DNA from: Luidia sarsii
Taxonomy: Eukaryota > Echinodermata > Asteroidea > Paxillosida > Luidiidae
Assembly (NCBI GenBank): GCA_949987565.1
Contig: OX465105.1
Location: 2,570,496-2,634,495 of the forward strand
Reading direction: 5' to 3'
Length of the DNA: 64,000 bases
The translations under genes were made by a program, and so were the position numbers. The notes under the pieces were generated by a model. That model did not search any database. It saw only the letters and a list, made by a program, of their open reading frames with translations, and was not told where the DNA came from. Of this stretch, positions 26,886 to 38,844 are shown in pieces (within the stretch, counting starts at the first letter, position 1; each line of letters starts with the position of its first letter).

Positions 26886-27548
26886 CTCTGGCTTGGGTGC
26901 GGGCTCGCAAATCAATAATTGAATTAAGTTGCTGCCTTCACCATAACATCTGATATCTTCACATCTCTTCTGAAAATCATGGTTATTCATTTGAACCACC
27001 ACAGGACAGCGTACCAGTCTAAGTAAGCTGGAACCATCTACACGTTATCGAAGCGGCATTTAACTGCACAAACAATGCGCCGTACATATTGTACGTGTAC
27101 GTGTAGGCGCGCATTGCACGGTAGCTATCCGACACGTCATAGCGATATTATTGATAGGTCCATTTTAATATTTTATCGATCCACACCCGGGTTGAATAAG
27201 CTACGGTCGGGTTGTGCACAATGAACACTTGTTGACAAGAGTGATAAATTGACCTTTGCTTTCAGACGCTGGGTACAAATTATATATAGGCCTATTCAGT
27301 AGGAGACAACAACAGGATGTTTCCTACCTCTTAATCATAGCCTTCCTTTGACGACATTACCCACGAGTGCAGAGGAAATGGAATATCATAGCATTTAAAA
27401 TTAATACATTGCTCGGTCGTTAGTATGTGAAAAAATATGCATGTATGTGGAGCGTACTTGACGTTCTATGCATACTTATGGTAACATGATTTCATTGGAC
27501 AATATCAGTACCAGATAATATGTTTGTGTCTGTCAGATCATTCGCTGC

Positions 27549-28537
27549 TTATCACCCTCCCTCTCCTTCTCTCTCTCTCTCTCTTTACAACCCTCTCTAT
27601 CTCTCCCCGTTTCTCTCTGCATTTCCTTCTTTCCTCTCTCTCTCTCCCTCTCCCCACATCTCTCTCTCTCCCTTTCTCTCTCTTTCTCTCCTCTCTCTCT
27701 TTACAACCCTCTCTATCTCTCCCCGTTTCTCTCCGCATTTCCTTCTTTCCTCTCTCTCTCTCCCTCTCCCCACATCTCTCTCTCTCTCTCCCTTTCTCTC
27801 TTTCTCTCCTTCTCTCTCTAGATCTCTCTCCCTCCCCTCTCTCTCTTCCTCTCGACCCTCTCTCTCTCTCGCCCTCTCTCCCCCTCTCTCTTTCTCTCTC
27901 TCTCACTCTCGACCTCTCCCCACCTATCTCTCTCCCCTTCTCTCTCTTTCTCTCCCTTTCTCTCTAGATCTCTCACTCTCTCCCCTCTCTAGATCTCTTC
28001 CTCTCAACCATCTCTTTTTTTCTCTCGCCCTCAATCTCCCTTTCTTTCTCTAGATCTCTCTCTCCCTCCCCCCTCTCTCTCTCTCACCCGTCCCCCTCTT
28101 TCTCTCTCTCTCCCTCTCTCCCTCTCTTTCTGTCTTTCTCTTTCTCTCTCTCTCTCCCTCTCTCCCTCTCTTTCTGTCTTTCTCTCTCTCTCTCTCTCTC
28201 CCTCTCTCCCTCTCTTTCTTTCTTTCTTTCTTTCTCTCTCTCTCTCCCTCTCTCCCTCTCTTTCTGTCTTTCTCTCTCTCTCTCTCCCTCTCTCCCTCTC
28301 TTTCTGTCTTTCTCTCCCTCTCTCTCTCCCTCTCTCCCTCTCTTTCTTTCTTTCTCTCTCTCTCTCTCTCCCTCTCTCCCTTTCTTTCTTTCTTTCTCTC
28401 TCTCTCTATACCTCTCCCCCTCTCTCTCCCCCACTCCTCTCTCTCCCCCTCTCTCTCTCTCTCTACCCCCCCCTCTCTCTCCCCCTCCCCCCCCCCCCTC
28501 CCCTCTCTCTCTCTCTCTCTCCCTCTCTCTCTCTCTC
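27549..28537. repeat. Polypyrimidine (CT)n block, about 1 kb
   Basis: Almost uninterrupted C/T on the + strand. Includes a duplicated segment of roughly 130 bp with TTTACAACCCTCTCTATCTC at about 27584 and 27702, and repeated CTTTCTGTCTTTCTCTCTCT units near 28130-28320. Confidence 0.97.
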
Positions 28538-28800
28538 AAAAGAAAAAAATCTTGTTTTGACGATGAATTATAACGAATCTTGAAGTTTAGGCGAAGACGT
28601 GGGCGGGAAAAATTCTACGTTTTCCTGTTTGGGTTCCAATGTGTTTTTGTCCACGGGTTTCGTGTCCTTAATTATTGCGAATAATACAAACAGGATTTAT
28701 ATAAAATTGACGTCACCGTTTGATAAACACCAGGCATTTACAAAGAATCGATGGCCTTGAAGGGGAAATGCTTTGCTTCTGGGCGAAATTTTCCACGAAT

Positions 28801-29000
28801 NNNNNNNNNNNNNNNNNNNNNNNNNNNNNNNNNNNNNNNNNNNNNNNNNNNNNNNNNNNNNNNNNNNNNNNNNNNNNNNNNNNNNNNNNNNNNNNNNNNN
28901 NNNNNNNNNNNNNNNNNNNNNNNNNNNNNNNNNNNNNNNNNNNNNNNNNNNNNNNNNNNNNNNNNNNNNNNNNNNNNNNNNNNNNNNNNNNNNNNNNNNN
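28801..29000. other. Assembly gap of 200 N
   Basis: Exactly 200 N at the edge of the 18-bp G-rich minisatellite, so the array is probably longer than the 2.1 kb shown. Confidence 0.99.
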
Positions 29001-31155
29001 GGTTGGGAATAGGGTTTGGGTTGGGAATAGGGTTTGGGTTGGGAATGGGGTTTGGATTGGGAATAGGGTTTGGGTTGGAATAGGGTTTGGATTGGAATAG
29101 GGTTTGGATTGGGAATAGGGTTTGGGTTGGGAATAGGGTTTGGATTGGGAATAGGGTTTGGATTGGGAATAGGGTTTGGGTTGGGAATAGGGTTTGGGTT
29201 GGGAATAGGGTTTGGGTTGGGAATAGGGTTTGGATTGGGAATAGGGTTTGGATTGGGAATAGGGTTTGGGTTGGGAATAGGGTTTGGATTGGGAATAGGG
29301 TTTGGATTGGGAATAGGGTTTGGGTTGGGAATAGGGTTTGGGTTGGGAATAGGGTTTGGATTGGGAATAGGGTTTGGGTTGGGAATAGGGTTTGGGTTGG
29401 GAATAGGGTTTGGGTTGGGAATGGGTTTGGGTTGGGAATAGGGTTTGGATTGGGAATAGGGTTTGGGTTGGGAATAGGGTTTGGGTTGGGAATAGGGTTT
29501 GGGTTGGGAATGGGGTTTGGATTGGGAATAGGGTTTGGGTTGGGAATAGGGTTTGGATTGGGAATAGGGTTTGGATTGGGAATAGGGTTTGGGTTTGGGA
29601 ATAGGGTTTGGGTTTGGGAATAGGGTTTGGATTGGGAATAGGGTTTGGGTTGGGAATAGGGTTTGGATTGGGAATAGGGTTTGGGTTGGGAATGGGGTTT
29701 GGGTTGGGAATAGGGTTTGGATTGGGAATAGGGTTTGGGTTGGGAATAGGGTTTGGATTGGGAATAGGGTTTGGGTTGGGAATAGGGTTTGGGTTGGGAA
29801 TAGGGTTTGGGTTGGGAATAGGGTTTGGGTTGGGAATAGGGTTTGGGTTGGGAATAGGGTTTGGATTGGGAATAGGGTTTGGGTTGGGAATAGGGTTTGG
29901 GTTGGGAATAGGGTTTGGGTTGGGAATAGGGTTTGGATTGGGAATAGGGTTTGGGTTGGGAATAGGGTTTGGGTTGGGAATAGGGTTTGGGTTGGGAATA
30001 GGGTTTGGATTGGGAATAGGGTTTGGGTTGGGAATGGGGTTTGGGTTGGGAATAGGGTTTGGATTGGGAATAGGGTTTGGGTTGGGAATAGGGTTTGGAT
30101 TAATTGGGAATAGGGTTTGGGTTGGGAATAGGGTTTGGGTTGGGAATAGGGTTTGGATTGGGAATAGGGTTTGGGTTGGGAATAGGGTTTGGGTTGGGAA
30201 TAGGGTTTGGATTGGGAATAGGGTTTGGGTTTGGGAATAGGGTTTGGATTGGGAATAGGGTTTGGGTTGGGAATAGGGTTTGGGTTGGGAATGGGGTTTG
30301 GGTTGGGAATAGGGTTTGGGTTTGGGAATAGGGTTTGGATTGGGAATAGGGTTTGGGTTGGGAATAGGGTTTGGATTGGGAATAGGGTTTGGGTTGGGAA
30401 TAGGGTTTGGGTTGGGAATAGGGTTTGGGTTGGGAATAGGGTTTGGATTGGGAATAGGGTTTGGGTTGGGAATAGGGTTTGGATTGGGAATAGGGTTTGG
30501 GTTTGGGAATAGGGTTTGGGTTGGGAATAGGGTTTGGGTTGGGAATAGGGTTTGGGTTGGGAATAGGGTTTGGGTTGGGAATAGGGTTTGGGTTTGGGAA
30601 TAGGGTTTGGGTTGGGAATAGGGTTTGGGTTTGGGAATAGGGTTTGGGTTGGGAATAGGGTTTGCGTTTGGGAATAGGGTTTGGGTTGGGAATAGGGTTT
30701 GGGTTTGGGAATAGGGTTTGGGTTGGGAATGGGGTTTGGGTTGGGAATAGGGTTTGGATTGGGAATAGGGTTTGGGTTTGGGAATAGGGTTTGGATTGGG
30801 AATAGGGTTTGGATTGGGAATAGGGTTTGGGTTGGGAATAGGGTTTGGGTTTGGGAATAGGGTTTGGATTGGGAATAGGGTTTGGGTTTGGGAATAGGGT
30901 TTGGGTTGGGAATAGGGTTTGGGTTTGGGAATAGGGTTTGGGTTGGGAATAGGGTTTGGGTTTGGGAATAGGGTTTGGGTTGGGAATAGGGTTTGGGTTT
31001 GGGAATAGGGTTTGGGTTTGGGAATAGGGTTTGGGTTGGGAATAGGGTTTGGGTTTGGGAATAGGGTTTGGGTTGGGAATAGGGTTTGGGTTTGGGAATA
31101 GGGTTTGGATTGGGAATAGGGTTTGGGTTTGGGAATAGGGTTTGGATTGGGGAAA
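29001..31155 (+). repeat. 18-bp G-rich minisatellite
   Basis: About 119 copies of GGGAATAGGGTTTGGGTT, with variants GGATT and GGGTTT. Every unit has three G3 runs split by loops of 2-4 nt. Open frames of up to 851 codons on the minus strand and 210 on the plus strand follow from the unit being six codons long. Confidence 0.98.
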
Positions 31156-31453
31156 GGATTTACATTGGGGTTGGGATTAAGTTCTGGCTCCTTTTTGACA
31201 TCCATTGATTTTTCATTGAGGCATATTTCATAAAAGATGTAAACATTTTGGAATAGATGATCCTTCATAAACAGAAAAACGCTTTTACCCAGACTCGTAC
31301 TCGCGCTCGAGTCTGCTTCGAGTAGAATTATCCGTGGTATTTTGTGACTTGAACATAAGACTACTATAAGCTACTACTAACAAGAATGTACACTGGGTAA
31401 CTTCAGAGACTTTGTCACGAACGACGATTAAGTCTAAACCGATCTTTAAAAAC

Positions 31454-33294
31454 CTAGGACGACAGAGGCCAGGCCCTAGGAATTCGAAGCTGACCAGCGT
31501 ATGCCAGTCGATCCCAGTTGTCTGCATTAGGTAGACTTGGATGCCAAGGTGCGTCGATGTCATCTAACTGAGAAGGTGGCAGCGGTCGCCGTGAGATGAT
31601 GTACGGTGCTGCTGTGGCTGGCCTTAGGTCGGACAGGACGACATTGTCCCTCCAGTACTGATGCGCCCTGGTATCGGTGGTGCTCAGTGAGTCTTGTCCC
31701 TCCGCGTCCTCCTCGAAGATGTCCGCGTTGCAAGATTTGGTTGGAATCACAAGCATCAGGAAAACGGGGAGGAAGACGAGGCCGTGGATGGCACCGAGGG
31801 ATATGACGAGGAACATCGTCTTAAAGAACGTGCGGAAGATATAAGAGTCGGTGAAGGCGAGGACCAGGACACCGAGAATGGTGGAGAGCGCCCCCTGGAG
31901 GATGGGCATGCCCAGGGCGTAGAGGGCCCGACTAACGTTGCCGTGACGTGACCCTGCGTCGGCCGAGATGTAAGCGTAGCAGACGTGGGCCGAGAAGTCC
32001 ACGCTGAAACCCACGCAGAGGACGAGGTTGATCATGGCGATGGAGTCGAGGTTGACGCGCCAGAACGTCATCAGCCCCACCACGCCCGTGACGATAGAGA
32101 CGAGGGAGAGAGTGACGAGTAAGGCACAGATGGGGCTTGGAATCAGAAGCAGAGCCACAACCAACATGGCCGCCACCGCGATACCCAGATTCTGTAGTGT
32201 ATTGGTCAAGACGACTGCGTATTGATCAAAGAAGATGAAGGCAGGATGATAGGCGATAGCTGGCAGCTCCGAGTCATCGGCCACTTGCCTCATCTCCGTC
32301 ATCATCTGTCGCTCCTTCTCGGTGCTGTCGATGTCTTTGGTGGTGACGAGGAACCGTGAGGCTAAGACTCTGCTCCCGTCATCGCTGAAGACGATATCCT
32401 GGCTGTACTTCTTAAAAGCTGGCACGGCAAGGAAGTCTCGCCGGAGGATCTCCATGAACTGCGAGCGAGTCGGCTGCCTCAGTCCAACGGAGTCTAGAAA
32501 ACCCAGATAATCTCTCAGCCAGGATACGGTCAGCTGCTCGCTAGTGCCATAGACGTACCGGCTGTCCTCCATCTTGGATAGTGTGTCTTCCATCAGGGTC
32601 TGAATGGCCGAGTTCCAGACGTCTCTTTCCTCGGTGAAGACCAACCAGACCGCGGGACCGTACTTGGTGAAGGACGAGGCCTCCTCGTCCAGGTATGCGG
32701 CCGCGTAGGAGCCATCGCGGGCGAGGTTGCGTAGAGATAGCCCCTCGCGAACCTGAGTGCACCCGTAGATAGCAGCGCCTAGGTAGCCCATGTATAAGAC
32801 CACTACCCCCACTGCTACCCATCCGTGCGCTATGAAGGGGCCGTAGTGGTTCTTAAAGAACATCATAAGGGCGTGGTCGCTGGTAGTCGAGCCTCTTTCC
32901 CTGCCGTCGGAATGTATTCGAGACCAACCTCCGGCGCAGAATATCTTGTAGACATTCGACTGCGACTCTGCCTTGGGTCGGACCTTCAGGCAGGACATGC
33001 AGTGCCTGTTGGCCGCCTCCCTGCGACCTGTCAGCACCATGCAGGCGCCGAAGAAGGTCACCTGGAAGGCGAAGTCGAGTAGCACGGCCGCGCCTGTGTA
33101 GGCGCAGAAGATTCGGACGGACTTGAAGGGGCTGATGGCTCCGATGCCAAAGGCCAAGGCGTCGGTGACGGACGTGATGGTAATGGACACGGCGGCCTCG
33201 GAGAAGGCACTGCGCATGCGCTCCTCCACCGATCCTCTGACGTCAGTCTGTCTCCAGGCAGCCAACATAATGAACATGTCATCCACTCCGATAC
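31454..33294 (-). CDS. Patched-domain gene exon 2
   Basis: Starts with the rest of GIGVDDMFIMLAAW, continues through the remaining first bundle, a second extracellular domain with CTQVREGLSLRNLARDGS, and six further helices. It ends in a hydrophilic tail of about 80 residues (stop at 31454-31456). Confidence 0.92.
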
Positions 33295-34590
33295 CTGATG
33301 GATGGGTCAATGCACAAAATATTCAGTCGGTATTGGACAAAATAGAATCCAAGCGCACTCCAGTCCGAGTCAGAAGTCATGAATTAAAGTTAATGTGGAA
33401 ATTTAGTGGGCCTTACGTTTCGATCCTAGCAGGACCTTTCTCAAAGGCAGAGTCTCTGCCTTTGAGAAAGGTCCTGCTAGGATCGATACGTCGGGCCCAC
33501 TCAATTCTAAGATTTGCATTTTGGTAATTTTAGTCAGTAAGCAGTTTGCAACATTTTTGTATAGCACTTTAATGTGGAAATCTTAGCTGGACTTACCCAG
33601 AATGAGAAAAGGTGAGGAGCCGACCACGTTCACGTAGGGCACTCCGAGGTAGCTCATTAGACCGAAGGACGAGAGCACAGCCAGGCCGGCAGACAGCACT
33701 CCGCACGCTACCAGCCAAGGCTTGCTCCGTACCCAGTCCAGCATGGCGCACGAGCAGATACTGAAGGTGATGAGCACGGTGAAGGTGATGGAGAAGTCCC
33801 TGATGACGCCAGAGGAAGCCTCGTCGAGCTCAGTCTCCAGAGTGGTGGATACCTGGCGAGCTGCCGCGACTTGACTGGAAGAGAAACCCTCGACAATCTC
33901 CAGGAATCTTTCCTCCCAAAGCCCACTCCGCCTGTCGTCATCAGCCTCCGTAAACCTCAAGTAGTAGTCTAACTCCACCGCCTGTGCTGACTCCACCTCG
34001 CCTTGAGAGCCTTGCTTGAGCTCCACCCCACCCAGTCCGCTGCCCAGGAAGTGGACCTCAGCATCTGATTCGTGGAGAGGATACCTGAGTGACGTCGTGG
34101 ACACTTTGGAAGCGTCGTAGTCGTAGACTGCAAGGATCGCATTCTCGTTGCAGGATCCTTCCCACTGAACGCAGATATCATCGAAGTTCCACGTCTCTCC
34201 CTCCAGCTCAACGCCGATGTGGACGATCTGAGAGTGGAGGCTGAAGATGTCAGCCATAGCAGACGGTGACAGGATATTCCCGCCATCCGTCCGCCTGAGA
34301 ATGACACTACCTTGCCGTCCGAGCCTCGACAGGCGAGTGACGAGGGTGTCGTTCTCACCGTGCTCGGTGAAGAGTGCCTCCACCGTGTTCCTGTCGCTCT
34401 TTGCCCGTCCGTTCTCAGGCGTGTACAGTCGCTCGACGCTCTGGTCCTCGCTCAGGAAAACCATGCCAGCACCCAATGCTCCGGCTACCAGGAGTGGCAG
34501 TAGCAAGAAAGGGAACGGGTGTCGAGCTAGGAAAGCCCCGTAGCTTGCAAAGAAAGACCTCAGTGCTTTCTCGATACAGTTTAACGCCAT
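31454..34590 (-). CDS. Patched-domain (RND) membrane protein, PTCHD3-like
   Basis: A 944-residue polytopic membrane protein of the Patched/NPC1/PTCHD branch of the RND superfamily, whose members use ion gradients to move lipids or act in sterol-linked signalling. Two exons, 34590-33597 and 33294-31454, join in phase 1 inside a Gly codon (donor G|GTAAGT, acceptor CAG). TM1 is FPFLLLPLLVAGALGAG, followed by a large extracellular loop with TPENG and Cys residues, then a sterol-sensing-type bundle with SSPFLILGIGVDDMF. The paired acidic motif is at residues 336-337, and its partner VGFSVDFSAH lies in the second half, as expected for a 12-TM duplicated RND protein. Start: the upstream TTG at 34602 is not an ATG; the ATG at 34590 precedes a typical short N-terminus. 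It resembles PTCHD3, a family with several members in invertebrates, so no orthologue is named. Confidence 0.92.
33403..33568. mobile_element. AAACGTCAGG foldback inserted in the patched gene intron, 13-bp target duplication
   Basis: Palindromic core CGTTTCGATCCTAGCAGGAC...GTCCTGCTAGGATCGATACG. Flanked by exact direct repeats TTAATGTGGAAAT at 33390-33402 and 33569-33581. A 13-bp duplication is longer than most DNA transposons make and hints at retroposition. Confidence 0.85.
33597..34590 (-). CDS. Patched-domain gene exon 1
   Basis: 331 codons plus one base: N-terminus, TM1, first extracellular domain, and the first helices of the sterol-sensing-like bundle ending at VVGSSPFLILG, where the intron falls. 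Confidence 0.9.
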
Positions 34591-35789
34591 TCTAGTTCGC
34601 AATATATGCTTGACGAGTCTGTACTACATATGTATTCAGTTCGCTAGACTGCAGCAACACTGAATTGAAATATAACAGCTCATGTAGAAAATCGCTAACA
34701 TAGTACAGTGCTCACCAATGGGGTTGTATTTTGTACGTACCGTATACTGCATGCTGGATTACGTGAGTAAATCTATGCAAGTGGATGATTCAGCTAGTAT
34801 TTGGTAACAAGCATGCAGTGATCTCTAGTTGGTGATGTGCATCATCGCACACTACTCAACGCCCAATAGCTCAGCCACACCGATCCAAGCTCTTTTTTGT
34901 CCCATTTTATTTTTCCCCTTTGTCTCTAGGTCACGGTCGAAGCTACGACACATATCCCAGCCTCGACCGAAAATGTGTTTGCAGTTTCTCTTGGGAATTA
35001 TTCGATGCGTGAACATTGACCTCAAAGTGAGGTTTGTTTCGCAACCCTGTTGGAGTCACCGTCGCCTATTCAACCTGTACAAAGACAGGGCCCCTCGCGG
35101 GATCCAGGAAAAGGAGTGACGGAAAGCAGTCTGGTGAGTGTCGTTCGATCGTTCGTACTTCGCGAAGTAGAGGTAAGTTTTTGAAAGTTACAACTGAGAA
35201 TTCCCGAAGTATTATAATTATATCAGAACCTGTTTTCCCCTGTTTGTTCAAAGGTGAGACAGTTCGCCAGCTACTTAAAGGGCTCACCTATAGGGGTTTA
35301 TCTACTCACAAAAAACCGTCTCGAAGGTTGAAAACACCCCCAAACAATATGACCAAAAATTGTAGCAGGGCTATTATGATGTCACCATGACGTCCAAATT
35401 GTTTTCTCTTTTGAAGACATTTGGCTTGAAGCACTTGTAAAATTGGTGTGCTTTGCCTTTACTTCATGCATGGCTATAATGAGAATCTAAAATGACTCTG
35501 TACGTGTGACATGCACGTGATATAATAGGCCTGAGGTCGCTTGAACTATATCAGTGGCGACCGTGGCACACACTGTACGAAGGCTGTAGCAGTCTACAGA
35601 CCAAACGTAGCCTCGATGCACAAACGTTTCTAATAATGACACGACGTGGCATGCAAAGTTACAATCCCGAATTTATTGCACGGGAATTGCCGAATGTGGA
35701 GGGAAGGCTCAATCGCTATATGATTATGGCCCGTATATACACTGTTGCAGAAAATCTACTTTGCCCTTCCCTTAGATCTCTCCCTACCA

Positions 35790-35985
35790 GCTTCACTCTT
35801 TGTCCTTTGTTTCTCATCCGTGTCCTATTCACTCTCCCCCCCCCCTTCCTCCGTGTATGTCCTTGTCACTCTGCCTTTGAGAAAGGTCCTGCTAGGATCG
35901 AAACGTCAGGCTCACACTAGATTTTAAGATTTACATTTTGGTAATTTTAGTCAGTAAGCAGTTTGCAACATTTTCGTATATCACC
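35790..35985 (+). repeat. Dispersed AAACGTCAGG element, long single arm
   Basis: TTTCTCATCCGTGTCCTATT, CTCTGCCTTTGAGAAAGGTC, CTGCTAGGATCGAAACGTCA and tail TTAGTCAGTAAGCAGTTTGC. This copy and the one at 15160 define the longer consensus. Confidence 0.8.
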
Positions 35986-36350
35986 TTAAGATCTACTTGT
36001 CTTATCCTCATGCACTGTGATTCAAAACAAACTATCAATCGATCATACACATTCTTGGGTACGGTGACAGCGAAGCGCGCAGAGACATTATGTGATTCCA
36101 ACTCGTTTGACAAATAAATAATAGTGCGTGCTTACTCTGAAGAGTGCTGCTATAGAACTGATCAATAGCCCTATTGCGTCTATTCTTATACCCCTGCCAC
36201 GCCCTTATTACGCAATTCCTGCCCGTACCTGAGCTCACATACCTCTGCGACGCTCGAATGGTCAAGACAAATAGTTCCCGCCATTCTTCGAACCGCGGGA
36301 ACTGAATATTATCCACGAACGACTGCTTGACTGGGAATCATCTATATAGG

Positions 36351-36440
36351 GCTGGATATATATAGCTCCATCAGACAGTAAGAGTGCTGGAACGTAAAAC
36401 CACATCACTCGGGTTCAATTCGCAGTTCAGTCAAAGTTTT
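36351..36440 (+). repeat. tRNA-like module of dispersed element (copy 3)
   Basis: GGCTGGATATATATAGCTCC followed by TAAGAGTGCTGGAACG and then CTCGGGTTCAATTCG. A- and B-box-like blocks sit in the right order and spacing. Confidence 0.5.
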
Positions 36441-36473
36441 CCTTGCTAATTTCCTAAATTATTCTAATGTAAA

Positions 36474-36615
36474 GTGATATACAAAATGTAAATCTTAAAA
36501 TTGAGTGGGCCTGCACGTTTCGATCCTAGCAGGACCTTTCTCAAAGGCAGAGAAAGGTCCTTTGAGAAAGGTCCTGCTAGGTTTGAAACGTGCAGGCCCA
36601 CTAAATTTTGAGATC
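36474..36615. repeat. AAACGTCAGG foldback with imperfect target duplication
   Basis: Inverted arms meet at GGCAGAGAAAGG near 36550. The flanks ATTCTAATGTA (36463) and ATTCTTATGTA (36616) differ by one base, consistent with an 11-bp target duplication. Confidence 0.75.
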
Positions 36616-36654
36616 ATTCTTATGTATTTAAATACGCAGTGGCATGTTGTTACG

Positions 36655-36808
36655 GCAGTCGTCCGTGTTGTTCCCTGACTTCAAAGTATATGTCAGGATG
36701 TTTAGCTCTTGGAACCAGACTATCAGCTAATAGACTGGTTCAACCAGCCTGCAATGCTGACGATTCACAATCAAGTCAGGGAACCACACGGACGACTGAT
36801 TTATATAA
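36655..36808. mobile_element. Foldback element
   Basis: CAGTCGTCCGTGTTGTTCCC...TGACTTCA pairs with TCAAGTCAGGGAACCACACG...GACGACTG. The arms are about 28 nt and the whole element about 150 bp, with no coding content. Confidence 0.75.
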
Positions 36809-37614
36809 TAACTCGTGATATGTTATGCACATGTATTTGCCCAAATTGATCGCTGGGGCGTATAGCTGACGACCTTCATTGCAGAGATTTGGTCGCTCAA
36901 TGTGCCGTGCGCTGTTTGTATATGCAGCGGCCTCTCCAAACCTGGTGTACAAATAGTTATTGATTGAATCCTGTATCTCAGTTTACGGGGGGGAACCTGT
37001 ATTCAAACAGATAGCAGCTGTAGTCAGGCTATGGCATGGTCTCTTATGCATGCAGTGCATTGTGTCTGATCGCCACGCCGCCTATAGACGTGTACATAAG
37101 GTCTCCCCAGGGTCCCTGATCTGTCTGCCATACACAATGGCGTGCAGTCGGCATTGAAAGAGGCAGTGTCGTCGTGCTGGTTTGCTTCCTAATGCACTCG
37201 TATAGGCACTAACCTCATAAGGACACAGCACTAGTCCCCCACTGTTGTTCATGTGACCAGAGCCCACCAAGGACCTTGGTAGAACCATGGACCCTCCATC
37301 CTTGCTCTATGGTAGAACCCTCCATCCTTGCTCTATGGTAGAACCCTCCATGGTAGAACCACATGGTGCAACTGTGTGCAATCCTTGCAATACACATACT
37401 GCACAGTACATGTACTGTACATGTACATGTACATATATATAGTGTAACAGTTGGATTGCTTGGAAAGTGGATTGATTGAAAATATAGAGATAAAAAAGGA
37501 GATATTCTTATGTCTAACTGAGATATCCGTTGTCATTTAATCAGAAATACAGGTATAAAACAATCTCGGTTAGAAAAAAAGAAGAAGATATCTCTATCAG
37601 TGTTAGGCCTACTT

Positions 37615-37755
37615 TGTTTCTCATCCGTGTCATTTTCACTCTCTTCCCCCCTCCTTCGTGTACATGTTTCTGTGTTGTCCTTGTCACTCTGCCTTTGCGA
37701 AAGGTCCTGCTATATAGGATCGAAACGTCAGGCCCACTACATTTTGAGTGTAAAA
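37615..37755 (+). repeat. Dispersed AAACGTCAGG element, truncated arm
   Basis: TTTCTCATCCGTGTCATTTT, then CTCTGCCTTTGCGAAAGGTC and CGAAACGTCAGGCCCACTAC, with a small TATA insertion in the core; the 3' tail is missing. Confidence 0.75.
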
Positions 37756-37949
37756 CTATCTGTTAGAAAAACAAAATATCTCCCTCAGTTTTAGGCCCAC
37801 TTGATTAAAATGTTGATCTTGCTCGTCTTGCGAAACAGGTATCTCTCTACCGGTATCTCATGATTGAAACACCGCAACACCGTGTCACTGTTAAAGAAGA
37901 AGTTCTTCGAAGCAACGCGGAGTCGGCTGCGGACTGTGAGCTAGCGTGG

Positions 37950-38145
37950 GATTAATTAATTGCTGCAATATTCGGCAATTAATGGTTGGACGCCCCCCTC
38001 CACCCTGCAGTGGCAAAGACTAGTTGACGATTTGAGAAGACCGTCATCTAAGGGCTGGATAGCTCAAATGGTAAGAGCGCTGATCATGACACGCAGTTCT
38101 AGAGTATAAGGTTCAAGTCTACTCGTATAAATCATTTCTTCCTAC
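37950..38145 (+). repeat. tRNA-like dispersed element, fullest copy (copy 4)
   Basis: Leader with TTAATGGTTGGACGCCCCCC and AAAGACTAGTTGACGATTTG, then a tRNA-like stretch GGCTGGATAGCTCAAATGGT, AAGAGCGCTGATCATG and GGTTCAAGTCTACTCG. It has Pol III A- and B-box character but does not fold as an intact tRNA. A SINE head is the likely source. Confidence 0.6.
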
Positions 38146-38844
38146 GACCTCTTGTGCACACGTCATTATACGCAGGAAACATTCACATTTTTCTGGGTAT
38201 TAGCATGCCGATAGTCCAGTCAGATGGAGCTAGCTCGGAGTTTATTAATCAAAACATTTATTTCAATGACACATTTCCGTTCTTGTACAATCAAAGAAAT
38301 GTACTGTTGTAATTCACCATACTCCCACAGGATTAGAAACCAGAGGTAAAACTCAAGGAGCAAAAACTCTGGAAAACCTTGTGGCTAGTTTACGTAACTG
38401 TACATAATTATGCTTCTTAATTCGGTATGTCATACCTTCCCCGGCCTGTATTGGCCTTGACTGGACTGAGGTCGCAAGCTAGAATAGAGACCCCTGAACA
38501 ACCCTATTACCTTTTAAACCCCCTGCCCAATCCAACCCACAACCCTCCATTGATATGCAAATATACAACGAACACCCATGCCTGGAATCTGCCCTTTTCT
38601 TGTAAGGCATTCATTAACCGACCAGACAACTTTTGCCTGCTATACAACCGTAACGCAGACAAAGTAAATTCCCGATACAGTCAAATGTTCTTTGATGTTT
38701 AAAAAAAATAAACCTATCTGCTCTGGGCTCGGAGTTCCCCCTCCATATTTTTCTTACTGCATTGCGACCGCTAAAACTTTTGGATTCGTGCTGCATGACT
38801 GTTTCACCTGTTGCCTTCCGCACATTTTGATGCCAAATTTGTCC

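Larger units (their letters stand above)
25127..31453. other. Intergenic DNA between UBE2QL1-like and patched-domain genes
   Basis: Contains the presumed UBE2QL1 promoter region (25127-25700, no clear TATA box), then a hexanucleotide array, a polypyrimidine block, an assembly gap and an 18-bp minisatellite, each listed separately. No exon found; the interval serves as upstream DNA for UBE2QL1 and downstream DNA for the patched-domain gene. Confidence 0.6.

Noticed and set aside
28713..31268. 851-codon minus-strand open frame rich in Pro, Asn, Thr and Gln, plus nested plus-strand frames of Gly/Phe/Val
   Set aside because: The 18-bp unit is six codons, so all frames lacking a stop in one unit stay open; it also runs through a 200-N gap.
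33123..33527. 134-codon plus-strand frame
   Set aside because: Antisense to the patched-domain exon 2 and continuing into the intronic foldback element.
38053..38130. Functional tRNA gene
   Set aside because: A- and B-box-like words are present, but acceptor and anticodon arms do not pair and the sequence is part of a dispersed family.
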